DNA of 64,000 bases from Flavobacterium psychraerolatum (GCF_025960985.1 NZ_JAOQMX010000010.1:1-64000), one strand, 5' to 3'. Counted from the first letter of the stretch, positions 1-8,567 are shown. The notes: generated by a model from the sequence alone, not told the origin. Numbers and translations are program-made.

Positions 1-2
1 AA

Positions 3-149
3 AAAAGATATTGGGGTCGTCATTTTTGGGCAATTGGTTTTGGGTGTTGGAGTACAGGTAATATTACAGATGAAATGGTAAATCAATATTTGGAATATCA
101 TCGAAGCCCGAATGAAAGTAATAATGATAACTTCACAATTGAAGACTAG
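3..149 (+). CDS. IS200/IS605-family transposase TnpA, C-terminal fragment (partial)
   Basis: The gene enters from the left edge of the window and only its last 48 codons are visible. The reading RYWGRHFWAIGF followed by STGNITDEM and QYLEYH is typical of the end of Y1 (HUH) single-strand transposases of the IS200/IS605 family. The tyrosine in QYLEYH (codon at 87-89) is the likely DNA-linking residue. The protein would act as a dimer that cuts and rejoins single-stranded DNA at hairpins at the element ends. Two hairpins directly downstream fit the right end of such an element. Whether the full gene is intact cannot be seen. A REP-associated transposase (RAYT) is the main alternative. Confidence 0.8.
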   Translation, partial: KRYWGRHFWAIGFGCWSTGNITDEMVNQYLEYHRSPNESNNDNFTIED

Positions 150-156
150 CAACATG

Positions 157-207
157 CAGACTTTAAGTCTGACAACCAAATCTATGGACTTTAAGTCCAT
201 AGTGGTT
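157..207 (+). repeat. Two hairpins sharing the core GACTTTAAGTC (IS200 right end?)
   Basis: Directly after the transposase stop lie two perfect stem-loops: 157-171 with a 6-bp stem, and 182-202 with a 9-bp stem, extended by an AACCA/TGGTT pair at 174-178 and 203-207. Both have the loop TTA and share the core GACTTTAAGTC. IS200/IS605 transposases recognise subterminal hairpins, so these are probably the element's right-end recognition structures. From 208 to 345 nothing else was recognised. Confidence 0.55.
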
Positions 208-345
208 TAGTTTGAAGGAAGAGAAATCAAATAAGGAATGTGCTTAAGGTGATTTATTCTTTATGGAAATAACAAGAAGAATGTCTAGGAAGTTCGCAGT
301 CAATACTATTTAGTTTCTTAGAGGATTGGTTCTGTGTTTTTTAAA

Positions 346-1419
346 CTAGCCAATTGATTTTTCTATATAATCCGAATTCAATAAATAAAGTGCTCCCATA
401 TACTGAATTTTGAAGCTTACTAAATCGCCAATTTTGTAGTTGGTATCTGAATTTGATATGTCGATAACCAGCATGTCTGAGCTTGCGTCAACAATGGTAA
501 TTTTTTCGTCATCTGCCTGCAGGTATTGCGGTTGCATGTCGAGTAATCCGATGTCAAGTATGGCTCGTAAAGAAGTAGTGCTAAAATCGACATCATCAGC
601 TACTGTAAAAGCATGTCCGGCTACGTTTTCGCCTAGTTCGCCGGTTGGGGTATCTGGTTTTTCGGTGATTTCGATAATTTCGGCAAAAAGTTTGAACACG
701 TCATTGTGCATGCCTTCCATGGTTAGACCGGTAAATAAATCTTTTCCGAAAAAGAGCGCTTCGCCTATTCGAAAATGATTAACAGCCATTGGTCGTGCGT
801 TTTTCAATATTAAAGGCACAGCAACAGAAGTTCCGCCGGAAACCCACGGAATACTAATATCAAATTTGGCTTCTATTAATTGTTTGTATAAGCTTAACTG
901 AATCAATTTGTCTTGCGTAGGCATTACACCACTCAAGCAATTGAGGTTGGTGCCGATTCCTCTTATTTCGATATTGGGTAATTTTAAAATATCGCCGTAA
1001 AACTGCACTAATTCTTCACCCATAACGCCCTCACGTAAATCACCCATTTCGATCATGATAATGATTTTATGGATTTTGTTCTGGCGTTGAGCTTCTTCAG
1101 ATAGGAGCTGAATCGTGTACTTCTCGGTATTAAAACTCACATCGGCATAGCGTACAATGCGCTCGATACTGCGTTTTGCAGGCGGCTTGATGTATACGGT
1201 TTGAATGTTGGGATTGAGTTTTTTGATTTTCTTCAAATTACTCACGCGCGAGTCGTGCATTTCGGTCACACCCAAGGCGATTATTTCTTGGATATAAATT
1301 GTGTTGCCACACAATAATTTGGTCACCACGCCCCAATCGATGTTGCGAGAGCTGAAGATGTTGTCCAGGAAAGCATAGTTTTCTTGGAGTTTTTTGCGGT
1401 ATAATTTTATAAAAGCCAT
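346..1419 (-). CDS. Ornithine/alanine-racemase-like PLP-dependent enzyme
   Basis: This 357-residue protein belongs to the fold-type III PLP enzymes. The N-terminal barrel has VTKLLCGN at 32-39, with Lys34 the likely cofactor lysine, followed by IEMGDLREGV (123-132), GIGTNLNC (154-161), SGGTS (194-198, phosphate binding) and HFRIGEALFFG (215-225). This set is characteristic of the ornithine racemase branch (called alanine/ornithine racemase in databases) rather than classic Alr. It probably interconverts L- and D-forms of ornithine or a related amino acid in the cytoplasm; the substrate cannot be read from sequence. The start lies 2 bases after the alr stop, so it is the last gene of that operon. 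Confidence 0.82.
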   Translation of the reverse strand: MAFIKLYRKKLQENYAFLDNIFSSRNIDWGVVTKLLCGNTIYIQEIIALGVTEMHDSRVSNLKKIKKLNPNIQTVYIKPPAKRSIERIVRYADVSFNTEKYTIQLLSEEAQRQNKIHKIIIMIEMGDLREGVMGEELVQFYGDILKLPNIEIRGIGTNLNCLSGVMPTQDKLIQLSLYKQLIEAKFDISIPWVSGGTSVAVPLILKNARPMAVNHFRIGEALFFGKDLFTGLTMEGMHNDVFKLFAEIIEITEKPDTPTGELGENVAGHAFTVADDVDFSTTSLRAILDIGLLDMQPQYLQADDEKITIVDASSDMLVIDISNSDTNYKIGDLVSFKIQYMGALYLLNSDYIEKSIG

Positions 1420-1421
1420 TT

Positions 1422-2573
1422 TTATTGCTTAGTTTTTCTTGGGATAGTTTTGGATATTCGAGTCAGTAGCTCGTAGTTCAATTGATTGCTCAAATCACTA
1501 AATGAGGCTACAGAAACGGCTGTATCACCTTGTTTTCCTATTAATATGACTTCGTCTTCTTTTTTTACGGGTCCTACATCTGTGATGTCTACCGTCATCA
1601 TGTTCATGTTTACAGATCCTACCACCACGCAGCGCGTACCATTAATGATCACACGGCCTTGATTGCTTAGGGAACGGCTGTATCCATGCGAATAACCGAT
1701 GGGAATAACTGCTATAATCATTTTCCTTTCGGCCAAAAAACTGGTTCCGTAGCCTATGAATTCGCCTGCTTGGACGGTTTTGATGTTCATTATTTTACTT
1801 TTCCAACTGATAACGCGTTGTAACGGGTCAATTTTGCTTTTTTTCGAATTAAGATAATTAACAAATACTTCGGGGCTGGGCCACAAACCATATTGCATAA
1901 TCCCGATACGAACCAAATCCATTCTAGTCTCTGGGAACATCATTGAGGCCGCAGAACAAGCCGAATGTTTGATTTCGGGTTTCAAGTCATTGGCGCACAT
2001 GTATTGGTAGGCTTCGTCAAATCGTTTGATTTGCTTATCAATGCGGTAATAGTTGGCAATGCTTTCTGCGCCTGCATAATGCGTGCACAATCCTTTTAGA
2101 ACCAAATGTTCGCCTTCTTTCTTCAATATAGAGACTACGCTTGGTAACTCTTTTTTGTCAAAACCCGTGCGGTTCATACCGGTTTCAATTTCGATATGAA
2201 TTTTAGCTTTTGTATTGCTGCTTTTTGCCACTTTAATGGCTTTGTTCAGTCGGTTTTTATCGAAAACAAAAAACTCAATGTTATGATTCACTACCCAGTC
2301 CATATCTTCGTCAGATACAAGACCAAGCACCATAACAGTAACCTTATCTTGTAATGTGTTGTAAACGATTTTGGCCTCTTCGACATCAAAAACAGAGAAG
2401 TGTGTGATGCCACAATCGTTTGCCATTTGCACAAATTCCGATAAGCCATGCCCATACGCATTTCCTTTGACTACAGAGGAAAGGATAGTTTTTTTATCGA
2501 ATGTTTTTCGCAGAAAGGCAATATTATTTTTCAAAGCCTCTCGGCTTAGTTCAATAGTTGAATTAGTATGCAT
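1422..2573 (-). CDS. alr: Alanine racemase
   Basis: Fold-type III PLP enzyme converting L-alanine to D-alanine for peptidoglycan. From the chosen start (383 residues) the PLP lysine is Lys36 in VVKGNAYGHG. The C-terminal beta domain carries the second catalytic residue, the tyrosine in IGYGTSF, followed by PIGYSHGY and a VNMNMMTVD segment typical of Alr. An upstream in-frame start at 2612 would add 13 residues, but the start at 2573 begins at the conserved TIELSREALKNN region and overlaps the amidohydrolase end by only 11 bases. In many Bacteroidetes alr is fused to murF; here it stands alone. Its place between an amidohydrolase and a second racemase suggests a catabolic or dedicated racemase role as well as, or instead of, wall synthesis. 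Confidence 0.9.
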   Translation of the reverse strand: MHTNSTIELSREALKNNIAFLRKTFDKKTILSSVVKGNAYGHGLSEFVQMANDCGITHFSVFDVEEAKIVYNTLQDKVTVMVLGLVSDEDMDWVVNHNIEFFVFDKNRLNKAIKVAKSSNTKAKIHIEIETGMNRTGFDKKELPSVVSILKKEGEHLVLKGLCTHYAGAESIANYYRIDKQIKRFDEAYQYMCANDLKPEIKHSACSAASMMFPETRMDLVRIGIMQYGLWPSPEVFVNYLNSKKSKIDPLQRVISWKSKIMNIKTVQAGEFIGYGTSFLAERKMIIAVIPIGYSHGYSRSLSNQGRVIINGTRCVVVGSVNMNMMTVDITDVGPVKKEDEVILIGKQGDTAVSVASFSDLSNQLNYELLTRISKTIPRKTKQ

Positions 2574-3717
2574 TGGTAATTTGTTTGGCAATTTGGTAAA
2601 ATATACCGACACCGGTACTTATAATATCATCCGGAAAATCATAATCTGGATTGTGCAGGGCAGGAGTTTGTTCTCCAGATCCCAATCCGAACATGGCACC
2701 CGAGTAGAGTTTCGTGAAAATCCCGAAATCCTCGCCCCAAGTAAATGGGAATTCTTTTTCGGCCAGGTCAAAACCATTCATTTGTGCCGATTGACGCACG
2801 TGGTCTACGGCTTCGGTATTGTTTTCGTTGGCGTGAAAGCTTTGCGTCCAGCTGATTTTGATTTCCAACTGATATTTTTTGGCAATTGCAATTGCGGTAT
2901 CTTCAAGCTGGGTTTCAATGATTTTCATTTGGTCGTTGCTGTCAGAGCGCACCGTGAAATGTGTTTGACCACTTCCTGCGGAAACCCCGTAGGCTTTCGA
3001 ACCCATTTTGGAATAAATAGGAGTGATCAAGCAAAAGTTGCCTTTGGCGATATCCGTTTGCATTTGCCCCAAAAAAGCAGCGGTAATTTCGGCAAGGGCC
3101 AACGCAGGATTGATTCCTTTCTCAGGTTCACCCGCATGCGATGTTTTACCTTCTAGTTTAATGACAATGCTGTTTACGGCACAAGTAAACGTTCCGCTCT
3201 TAACCAAAATTTGATTTTTGGGATAGCTAGGTAAATTGTGCAATGCAAAGATAAAATCGGGAGCCAAGGCTTGAAACCTTGGATCGGGTGCAATTTTTAC
3301 AGCACCTTGACCATCTTCTTCAGCGGGTTGAAAAAGCAAAACGACTTTCCCTGTTTCAGGTCTCGCAGCGTGCAGTTGCATGGCGAGTCCGCACAAGATC
3401 GTCATGTGTCCATCATGCCCACATTTGTGTGACACGCCCTCGTATATAGACTGGTGCTCAAAGTTGTTAATTTCTTGAATAGGCAAGGCATCCAACTCGG
3501 CTCTAAACACCACGGTTTTCCCTGGTTTGCTTCCGTTGTAGATCGCTAGAATCCCTGTTTCTCCAACCTCCGTAATGAGTTCGTCAGGCGGATATTTTTC
3601 AAGAAAAGAACAAATTCTATTAGCTGTATTGTGTTCTTTCAGTGCTAGTTCAGGATGTTTATGTAAATCTTTGCGTAAAGCAATAAGCTCTGCTATATTT
3701 AAATTTGAATTCTCCAT
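2563..3717 (-). CDS. M20-family amidohydrolase (N-acyl amino acid hydrolase type)
   Basis: A 384-residue zinc metallohydrolase of the M20D / IAA-amino-acid hydrolase group. Visible motifs are RKDLHKHPEL (15-24), RAELDALP (72-79), CGHDGH (99-104, metal ligands), QPAEE (130-134, with the catalytic glutamate), ALHNLP with His160, and a C-terminal LHNPDYDFPD carrying a further ligand histidine. The dimerisation insert lies in the middle of the chain. No signal peptide is seen, so it acts in the cytoplasm, cutting amide bonds of N-acyl (often N-acetyl) amino acids or related small amides. It overlaps alr, so the hydrolase and both racemases are probably co-transcribed and a freed amino acid could be racemised. 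The exact substrate is unknown. Confidence 0.88.
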   Translation of the reverse strand: MENSNLNIAELIALRKDLHKHPELALKEHNTANRICSFLEKYPPDELITEVGETGILAIYNGSKPGKTVVFRAELDALPIQEINNFEHQSIYEGVSHKCGHDGHMTILCGLAMQLHAARPETGKVVLLFQPAEEDGQGAVKIAPDPRFQALAPDFIFALHNLPSYPKNQILVKSGTFTCAVNSIVIKLEGKTSHAGEPEKGINPALALAEITAAFLGQMQTDIAKGNFCLITPIYSKMGSKAYGVSAGSGQTHFTVRSDSNDQMKIIETQLEDTAIAIAKKYQLEIKISWTQSFHANENNTEAVDHVRQSAQMNGFDLAEKEFPFTWGEDFGIFTKLYSGAMFGLGSGEQTPALHNPDYDFPDDIISTGVGIFYQIAKQITNAY

Positions 3718-3788
3718 TTGGTACTGTTTTGAGCGCTATATTTTTAATGAAATAAACGCTGTAATTGATTTTTTTATTCGAAATAAAA

Positions 3789-3796
3789 CAAAGCTA
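3789..3796 (-). promoter_or_regulatory. Possible -7 box (TAGCTTTG) for the amidohydrolase-racemase operon
   Basis: On the minus strand a TAnnTTTG match lies about 70 bases before the amidohydrolase start. A recognisable -33 TTG is missing. A small imperfect hairpin (around 3835-3859, CCGCAA/TTGCGG) separates this box from the upstream GNAT gene, so the three enzymes may have their own promoter. Confidence 0.35.
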
Positions 3797-3903
3797 GGAT
3801 AACCATTTTTCAGGAAAATTTCCCGTCTACCTGTCCGCAATATTTGATGGTACTTGCGGTATTACAGATAGGTTCAATGTTTTATTTTTCGAATAAATGC
3901 GTC

Positions 3904-4338
3904 CTATTTAATCAAACGCATCTCCAGGTATTTGTTTGTAAATCCTAGTTTCTCGTACAATTTTTTGGCCGGATTGTTAGGTTCCACGTGCAAGGCAATA
4001 TCGCCCTCGGTGCTGTCAATTGCTTTTTGCATCAGTTGTTTTCCGTATCCTTTGCCACGTTGGCTATTGTCAACAGCAATGTAAACCAAGATATTTTCGG
4101 GGATAAAGCCATTCATTCCCGTTTTGTTCAAGATGGTGATTCCAACAATCTTTCCTTCGTCCATTCCAACCACGATTGATCCTCCTTTGTCAGGATTCAT
4201 GGCATAAGCAATGCATTTTAAGATATCATCTACTTTATCACCATATTCTTCAAGGTGAGTGAACAAAAAGTTGGCAATGATTGTATCGGTAATCGTAGTA
4301 TCGGCTCCTGTGGCGCTATTGATGATTTTAAATTCCAT
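3904..4338 (-). CDS. GNAT-family N-acetyltransferase
   Basis: A 144-residue single-domain acetyltransferase. The acetyl-CoA pyrophosphate-binding motif A is visible as SQRGKGYGKQLM (about 92-103), preceded by strand beta4 (ILVYIAVD) and followed by a C-terminal HVEPNNPAKKLYEKLGF segment typical of the fold. It transfers an acetyl group from acetyl-CoA to an unknown amine. Its start overlaps the end of the symporter gene by 11 bases, so the two are translationally linked. Together with the N-acyl amino acid hydrolase downstream it may act on an amino acid or peptide carried by that transporter, but this is inference from position. Confidence 0.85.
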   Translation of the reverse strand: MEFKIINSATGADTTITDTIIANFLFTHLEEYGDKVDDILKCIAYAMNPDKGGSIVVGMDEGKIVGITILNKTGMNGFIPENILVYIAVDNSQRGKGYGKQLMQKAIDSTEGDIALHVEPNNPAKKLYEKLGFTNKYLEMRLIK

Positions 4339-5791
4339 GTTGTAATTTTATTTTATTAGAATGATAAATTGATAGTATGACAAACACAAGCAAAGACACT
4401 GTAATCCCGTAGGCGTTGGCGTCTAGGTGTTGTGGTAATTGTATTCCTAAAGGTAGTTGATTTTTGGTCAATATTAAAAAAATTGTGGTAGTTCCTCCAG
4501 ATAGCATGCTCCAAAAAGCGGCAATAGGATGACTCTTTTTCCAGAACAGCGCTCCAATCACGGGAACAAACAAGCCAGAAACCATAAAAGCGTAGGAGTA
4601 CAGCATGAGTTCGAGCACATTTTGCATTTGCGAAGCCAGTAAAATGGCAAAAACGCCCACAATCAAAGTAACTAGCTGCGACAGTTGTAATTCCTTTTTA
4701 TGTGTCATCTCTTTTTTCGAAAATTTCGCAAGTATATCGGTCACTATATTTCCAGATGCTGCCATCAAACAACTATCTGCGGTAGAAAGTATGGCAGAGA
4801 AATAGGAGGAAAGCATCAATCCCATTAATCCGATAGGTAGTATGGTAGCGAGTAAAATTGGCAATCCCATTTCGCTATCCATTCCGTTGGCGTCGGTGAT
4901 TCCGGCAAACATACCTTGGTTGGCGGCTACTTTTGCCAACAGTCCAAGACTCACACCCATAAAAGCCATGATAGGCCATTCAAAAACACCAGCAATTAGC
5001 CATGCTTTTTTAGCTTCTTTTTCGCCCTTGCTCGCATAGATGCGTTGGTACAAAGTCATCCCCACAAACCAAATCGGAATAATAGTAATCGCCCAATTGA
5101 AAATTTGGTAACCTGTTATATTCGTTAAAGAGAGGTATTCTGGAGCAAGTGAACTTTTGATCGCATCGTAACCACCCACTGCATGGTACGCCATCGGAAT
5201 CCCGATGAAAACCAAACCCAAAATCAGGATGGTCCATTGAATAGTATCGGTATAGATCACAGCTTTTAGACCTCCAATAGCGGTGTAGATAACGGCAATT
5301 AACCCCATGACAATCAGAGCGGTTTGCAAATTTAAACCTTCGATAGTGGCTGAGGCTAGTTTGGCTCCCGCGAGTACCTGCGAACTCGTAAAACCAATAT
5401 ATCCAATAGCAGAAATGATTCCTGCCAACAAGGCTACTCTGGCCGAATAATAATGTTCAAACAACTGCGGAAACGTAAAAAATTTATGTTTGTGACCCAG
5501 TTCGCTCACTTTCGGAATCAAGAAAACGGCACTCAACCAAGCACCAAGCAATCCTGTAAAAAGCATCCAAGAGCCCGACAATCCCATCGTGAAACCCAGT
5601 CCACCAAGACCAATCGAGAAACCACCACCTACATCTGTAGCCACGACCGATAGCCCAATGTGCCAACTGCTCATATTGCGTCCGCTGACGTAAAAATCTT
5701 CTGCAGTTTTGTTTTTCTTAAAAAAATAATAACCTACGCCAAGCATCGCAAGCATGTATACGACAAAGATTATATAATCTAGTACGTGCAT
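4328..5791 (-). CDS. Sodium:solute symporter (SSS family)
   Basis: A 487-residue inner-membrane protein with about 13 hydrophobic helices. Family marks are the N-terminal KKNKTAEDFYVSGRNMSSW region (26-43), the SVVATDVGGGFSIGLGG stretch (48-64) and GGLKAVIYTDTIQ at 173-185, which matches the SSS signature. It couples uptake of an organic solute to sodium entry. The substrate cannot be inferred from sequence; neighbours acting on acyl amino acids and D/L-amino acids suggest an amino acid or derivative. It is the first gene of the minus-strand cluster and has a good Bacteroidetes promoter about 180 bases upstream. Confidence 0.9.
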   Translation of the reverse strand: MHVLDYIIFVVYMLAMLGVGYYFFKKNKTAEDFYVSGRNMSSWHIGLSVVATDVGGGFSIGLGGLGFTMGLSGSWMLFTGLLGAWLSAVFLIPKVSELGHKHKFFTFPQLFEHYYSARVALLAGIISAIGYIGFTSSQVLAGAKLASATIEGLNLQTALIVMGLIAVIYTAIGGLKAVIYTDTIQWTILILGLVFIGIPMAYHAVGGYDAIKSSLAPEYLSLTNITGYQIFNWAITIIPIWFVGMTLYQRIYASKGEKEAKKAWLIAGVFEWPIMAFMGVSLGLLAKVAANQGMFAGITDANGMDSEMGLPILLATILPIGLMGLMLSSYFSAILSTADSCLMAASGNIVTDILAKFSKKEMTHKKELQLSQLVTLIVGVFAILLASQMQNVLELMLYSYAFMVSGLFVPVIGALFWKKSHPIAAFWSMLSGGTTTIFLILTKNQLPLGIQLPQHLDANAYGITVSLLVFVILSIYHSNKIKLQHGI

Positions 5792-5974
5792 TTTTCGGTA
5801 TTTTTGATTATTTATAAGCCTGTACTCGAAATTCTTCCGAAGGCAATGAGTGCAGTCAACTACACATTATGAAGGCGTTTCAGTTTGATTTCGTTGCATT
5901 GAAATCGTAGAATGGTAAAACTGAATTATTGCATTAAATTCAGCTTTTAGCCCTGAAAACCGTTTAATTTCTGG

Positions 5975-6010
5975 CAAAGGTACGTTTTTTTATCCAAAAA
6001 CCGCTCAAAA
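5975..6010 (-). promoter_or_regulatory. Promoter of the symporter operon (TTTTG - TACCTTTG)
   Basis: On the minus strand a consensus -7 box TACCTTTG (5975-5982) is preceded, after 23 bases, by TTTTG (6006-6010) as the -33 element. Both match the Bacteroidetes sigma factor consensus. The transcript would have a leader of roughly 175 bases before the symporter start. The rest of the 450-base divergent gap to yifB (5792-6241) is AT-rich with no recognised gene. Confidence 0.5.
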
Positions 6011-6241
6011 CGCAATAGGTAAGTCTTAGGGCTGAATTAAGAATCGACCTATTTTTGACCTTGTTTGTATTCGAATAGATTATTTTTCGAAACCCATAAA
6101 AGCAGTTTATTTAGTTTTCGAATGACAATCCGTTTTCCATTTCTAACCCCTTCATTTGCAAAGTACAACCCTTAAAATTTTTATAAGAAAATTGCAGGTT
6201 ATTATAATGTAAAATGTCTATTTTTAGAAAAAATATCTGCT

Positions 6242-7777
6242 ATGCTCGTTAAAGTTTTTGGAAGTGCCGTTTTTGGTGTCGAAGCGACCACCATCACCGT
6301 AGAAGTTAATATCGACAAAGGAATCGGCTACCACTTAGTAGGTTTGCCAGACAACGCCATCAAAGAGAGCAGTTACCGCATTGCCGCCGCACTCAAAAAC
6401 AACGGCTACAATTTGCCGGGCAAAAAAATAACCATCAACATGGCGCCTGCCGATTTGCGCAAAGAAGGATCTGCTTATGATTTGACCTTGGCAATCGGAA
6501 TCCTAGCAGCCTCAGACCAAATCAAATCCGACGAAGTCAACAAATACATCATCATGGGGGAGTTGTCCCTTGACGGAAGCCTGCAACCCATCAAAGGCGC
6601 CTTACCGATAGCGATCAAAGCCAAAGAAGAAGGGTTCAAAGGCTTTTTTCTACCCATGCAAAACGTCAAAGAAGCCGCCATCGTAGCAGGTCTCGACGTA
6701 TACGGAATCGAAAATGTGCTCCAAGTCATCGATTTTTTCGAAGGCAAAGGCACCTTAGAACCCACCACCATAGACACCAGAGCCGAATTTTACAAAGACC
6801 TTGATTTTCCAGAATTTGATTTCAGTGATGTCAAAGGGCAAGAGTCCATTAAGCGCTGTATGGAAATTGCAGCCGCTGGTGGTCACAACATCATTTTGAT
6901 CGGTCCTCCTGGTGCCGGAAAAACTATGTTGGCCAAACGATTGCCTAGTATTTTACCGCCCATGACGTTAAGAGAAGCACTAGAAACCACCAAAATCCAT
7001 TCGGTAGCTGGGAAACTGAAGGAAGCCGGATTGATGAACCAGCGTCCCTTCCGCAGTCCGCATCACACGATTTCGAATGTCGCCCTTGTCGGTGGCGGGA
7101 GTTACCCACAACCGGGCGAAATCTCCATGGCGCACAACGGCGTTTTGTTCCTAGACGAGTTACCCGAGTTCAAGCGTGACGTGCTCGAGGTCATGCGTCA
7201 GCCGCTCGAGGACCGCGAAGTAACCATTTCGAGAGCTAAATTTACCGTGACCTATCCGTCGTCGTTTATGTTGGTTGCGAGTATGAACCCGAGTCCGAGT
7301 GGATTTTTTAACGATCCCGATGCACCGCAAACATCCTCACCACACGAAATGCAACGCTACATGAGCAAAATATCAGGACCCTTGTTGGACCGAATCGACA
7401 TTCATATCGAAGTCACGCCCGTGCCTTTTGAGAAACTTTCAGACGATCGCAAAGCCGAAGCCAGCGTCGATATCCGTAAGCGCGTTACAGCAGCACGCGA
7501 GTTTCAGTCCCTGCGTTTTGCCGAAATGGAAAACGTGCACTACAACGCCCAAATGAACACCAAATTAATTCGGGAGTACTGCGCCCTAGACGATCCTTCC
7601 AAGCAATTGCTCAAAACCGCCATGGAGCGCCTCAACCTTTCTGCACGTGCCTACGACCGAATCCTAAAAGTGGCCCGCACCATCGCCGATCTCGAAGCAT
7701 CGCCAAAAGTCGAATCCATGCACATATCCGAAGCCATTCAGTACCGAAGCTTAGACCGCGACGGTTGGTTGGGGTAG
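6242..7777 (+). CDS. yifB: YifB/ComM-type Mg-chelatase-like AAA+ ATPase
   Basis: A 511-residue protein of normal length for the family. An N-terminal ChlI-like domain (FGVEATTITVEVNIDKG... LVGLPDNAIKES, about 11-45) is followed by the AAA+ module with Walker A GPPGAGKT (221-228), the FRSPHHTIS motif (270-278), Walker B VLFLDE (301-306) and a C-terminal Mg-chelatase subunit-like domain. In gamma-proteobacteria the homologue ComM is a hexameric helicase that promotes branch migration during natural transformation, so a role in recombination of incoming DNA is likely here. The gene is clearly more GC-rich than the cassette that follows it. Confidence 0.93.
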   Translation: MLVKVFGSAVFGVEATTITVEVNIDKGIGYHLVGLPDNAIKESSYRIAAALKNNGYNLPGKKITINMAPADLRKEGSAYDLTLAIGILAASDQIKSDEVNKYIIMGELSLDGSLQPIKGALPIAIKAKEEGFKGFFLPMQNVKEAAIVAGLDVYGIENVLQVIDFFEGKGTLEPTTIDTRAEFYKDLDFPEFDFSDVKGQESIKRCMEIAAAGGHNIILIGPPGAGKTMLAKRLPSILPPMTLREALETTKIHSVAGKLKEAGLMNQRPFRSPHHTISNVALVGGGSYPQPGEISMAHNGVLFLDELPEFKRDVLEVMRQPLEDREVTISRAKFTVTYPSSFMLVASMNPSPSGFFNDPDAPQTSSPHEMQRYMSKISGPLLDRIDIHIEVTPVPFEKLSDDRKAEASVDIRKRVTAAREFQSLRFAEMENVHYNAQMNTKLIREYCALDDPSKQLLKTAMERLNLSARAYDRILKVARTIADLEASPKVESMHISEAIQYRSLDRDGWLG

Positions 7778-7872
7778 AGGAGTGTTGTGGTTTGGGCTAC
7801 CGATAGCTCTCAGCACGCTGAAAAAATTACGGCAGAAATAGTATAATGAGTTAATCTAACGGAAAATCATTT

Positions 7873-7984
7873 GGGCGTGCCCCGCTGAAAAAAGCGGGTC
7901 GTAGTCCCGACGCTTCGGGATGCTACAATCTTTTTTGGGGCAGAAAAAGCCCCACAAATGGATTTTCGCTGCTATCACTCACGC
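7873..7984 (+). repeat. Dispersed ~110-bp repeat, copy A (GGGCGTGCC ... CTCACGC)
   Basis: Starts with GGGCGTGCCCCGC and ends with GCTATCACTCACGC. Internally it can fold into CCCGC/GCGGG and TCCCGA/TCGGGA stems and a GGGGC/GCCCC stem. Two further copies with the same ends but different middles lie at 24650-24758 (same strand) and 36284-36398 (opposite strand). All three are intergenic. No open frame is seen, so this is a non-coding dispersed element, probably a small non-autonomous mobile or palindromic repeat. Confidence 0.7.
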
Positions 7985-8022
7985 AAAATATCGTTAAGTT
8001 GAGTGTATTTTGTGTCATTTCA

Positions 8023-8081
8023 ACAAAGGAGAAATCATATAACATAAGCAGCTAGTGCGATTCCTCCTTCGTGGAATGACA
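8023..8081. repeat. Imperfect inverted repeat TGTCATTTC ... GGAATGACA
   Basis: The left arm at 8023-8046 pairs with the right arm at 8059-8081 with several mismatches, giving a 59-bp palindromic element. It resembles the short repeats of the GTCATT...AATGAC kind that are scattered through flavobacterial genomes. It lies between yifB and the end of the defence-like cassette. No gene is associated. Confidence 0.55.
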
Positions 8082-8187
8082 AAACTGGATGTTTTTAGCC
8101 TAAACTTAAAAACATTGCACTCGCGTGACAGTTGGATAATGAGGGGATTTTATAAGTTATTTAATTTCAGATAGTACAAAAGGATCA

Positions 8188-8247
8188 AACCGTAAATTGC
8201 ACAAATTCCCACAGATTAATTTGCGGAAATTTGTGCAATTTGCGGTT
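8188..8247. repeat. 60-bp inverted repeat with ~26-bp arms
   Basis: The left arm (8188-8214, beginning AACCGTAAATTGCACAAATT) is nearly the exact reverse complement of the right arm (8221-8247), with about four mismatches and a 6-base loop. It would form a long hairpin in RNA downstream of the minus-strand cassette, but there is no U-run, so a terminator role is uncertain; a dispersed palindromic repeat is more likely. Confidence 0.6.
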
Positions 8248-8324
8248 AAAACCAGAAGGGATTAAATTTTTGAGTTTAGAATATTGAATCTGAACTGGTG
8301 AATCTACTGTTACAATTCTATTAT

Positions 8325-8567
8325 TTATTTTGGAATTTGAAGATAATTATTCATCGCTTTATTGTAAATTTTTTGGTCAAGCAAGGTAAGTACTTCTTTT
8401 ACATTCCAACCTAAAATCATTTCTTCGTCTTTTGGGTCGATTTCTTGCCCTTCTATTTTTCGAGACAAAATATCACTCAACAATATTTCATCCGAAGAGT
8501 AGTAATTTGGGTAGTATTGCTCTATGAATGACCAGTTTATTTGGTTTGGGTTGTTTTGAGTGGTCAA
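8325..8567 (-). CDS. Small unknown protein, last gene of the cassette
   Basis: An 80-residue acidic protein with no domain I recognise. It contains aromatic-rich INWSFIEQYYPNYYSS (9-24) and predicted helical segments; no signal peptide or membrane segment is seen. It begins 24 bases after the HNH nuclease stop on the same strand, so it is probably co-transcribed with the methylase cassette, but it could equally be an independent housekeeping hypothetical. Whether it modulates the nuclease is unknown. The unusual density of tyrosines and acidic residues is the only visible hint. Confidence 0.6.
   Translation of the reverse strand: MTTQNNPNQINWSFIEQYYPNYYSSDEILLSDILSRKIEGQEIDPKDEEMILGWNVKEVLTLLDQKIYNKAMNNYLQIPK

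Noticed and set aside
2371..3156. A 261-codon plus-strand frame opposite the racemase and amidohydrolase genes
   Set aside because: It is fully antisense to two enzymes with intact catalytic motifs; it shows no domain.
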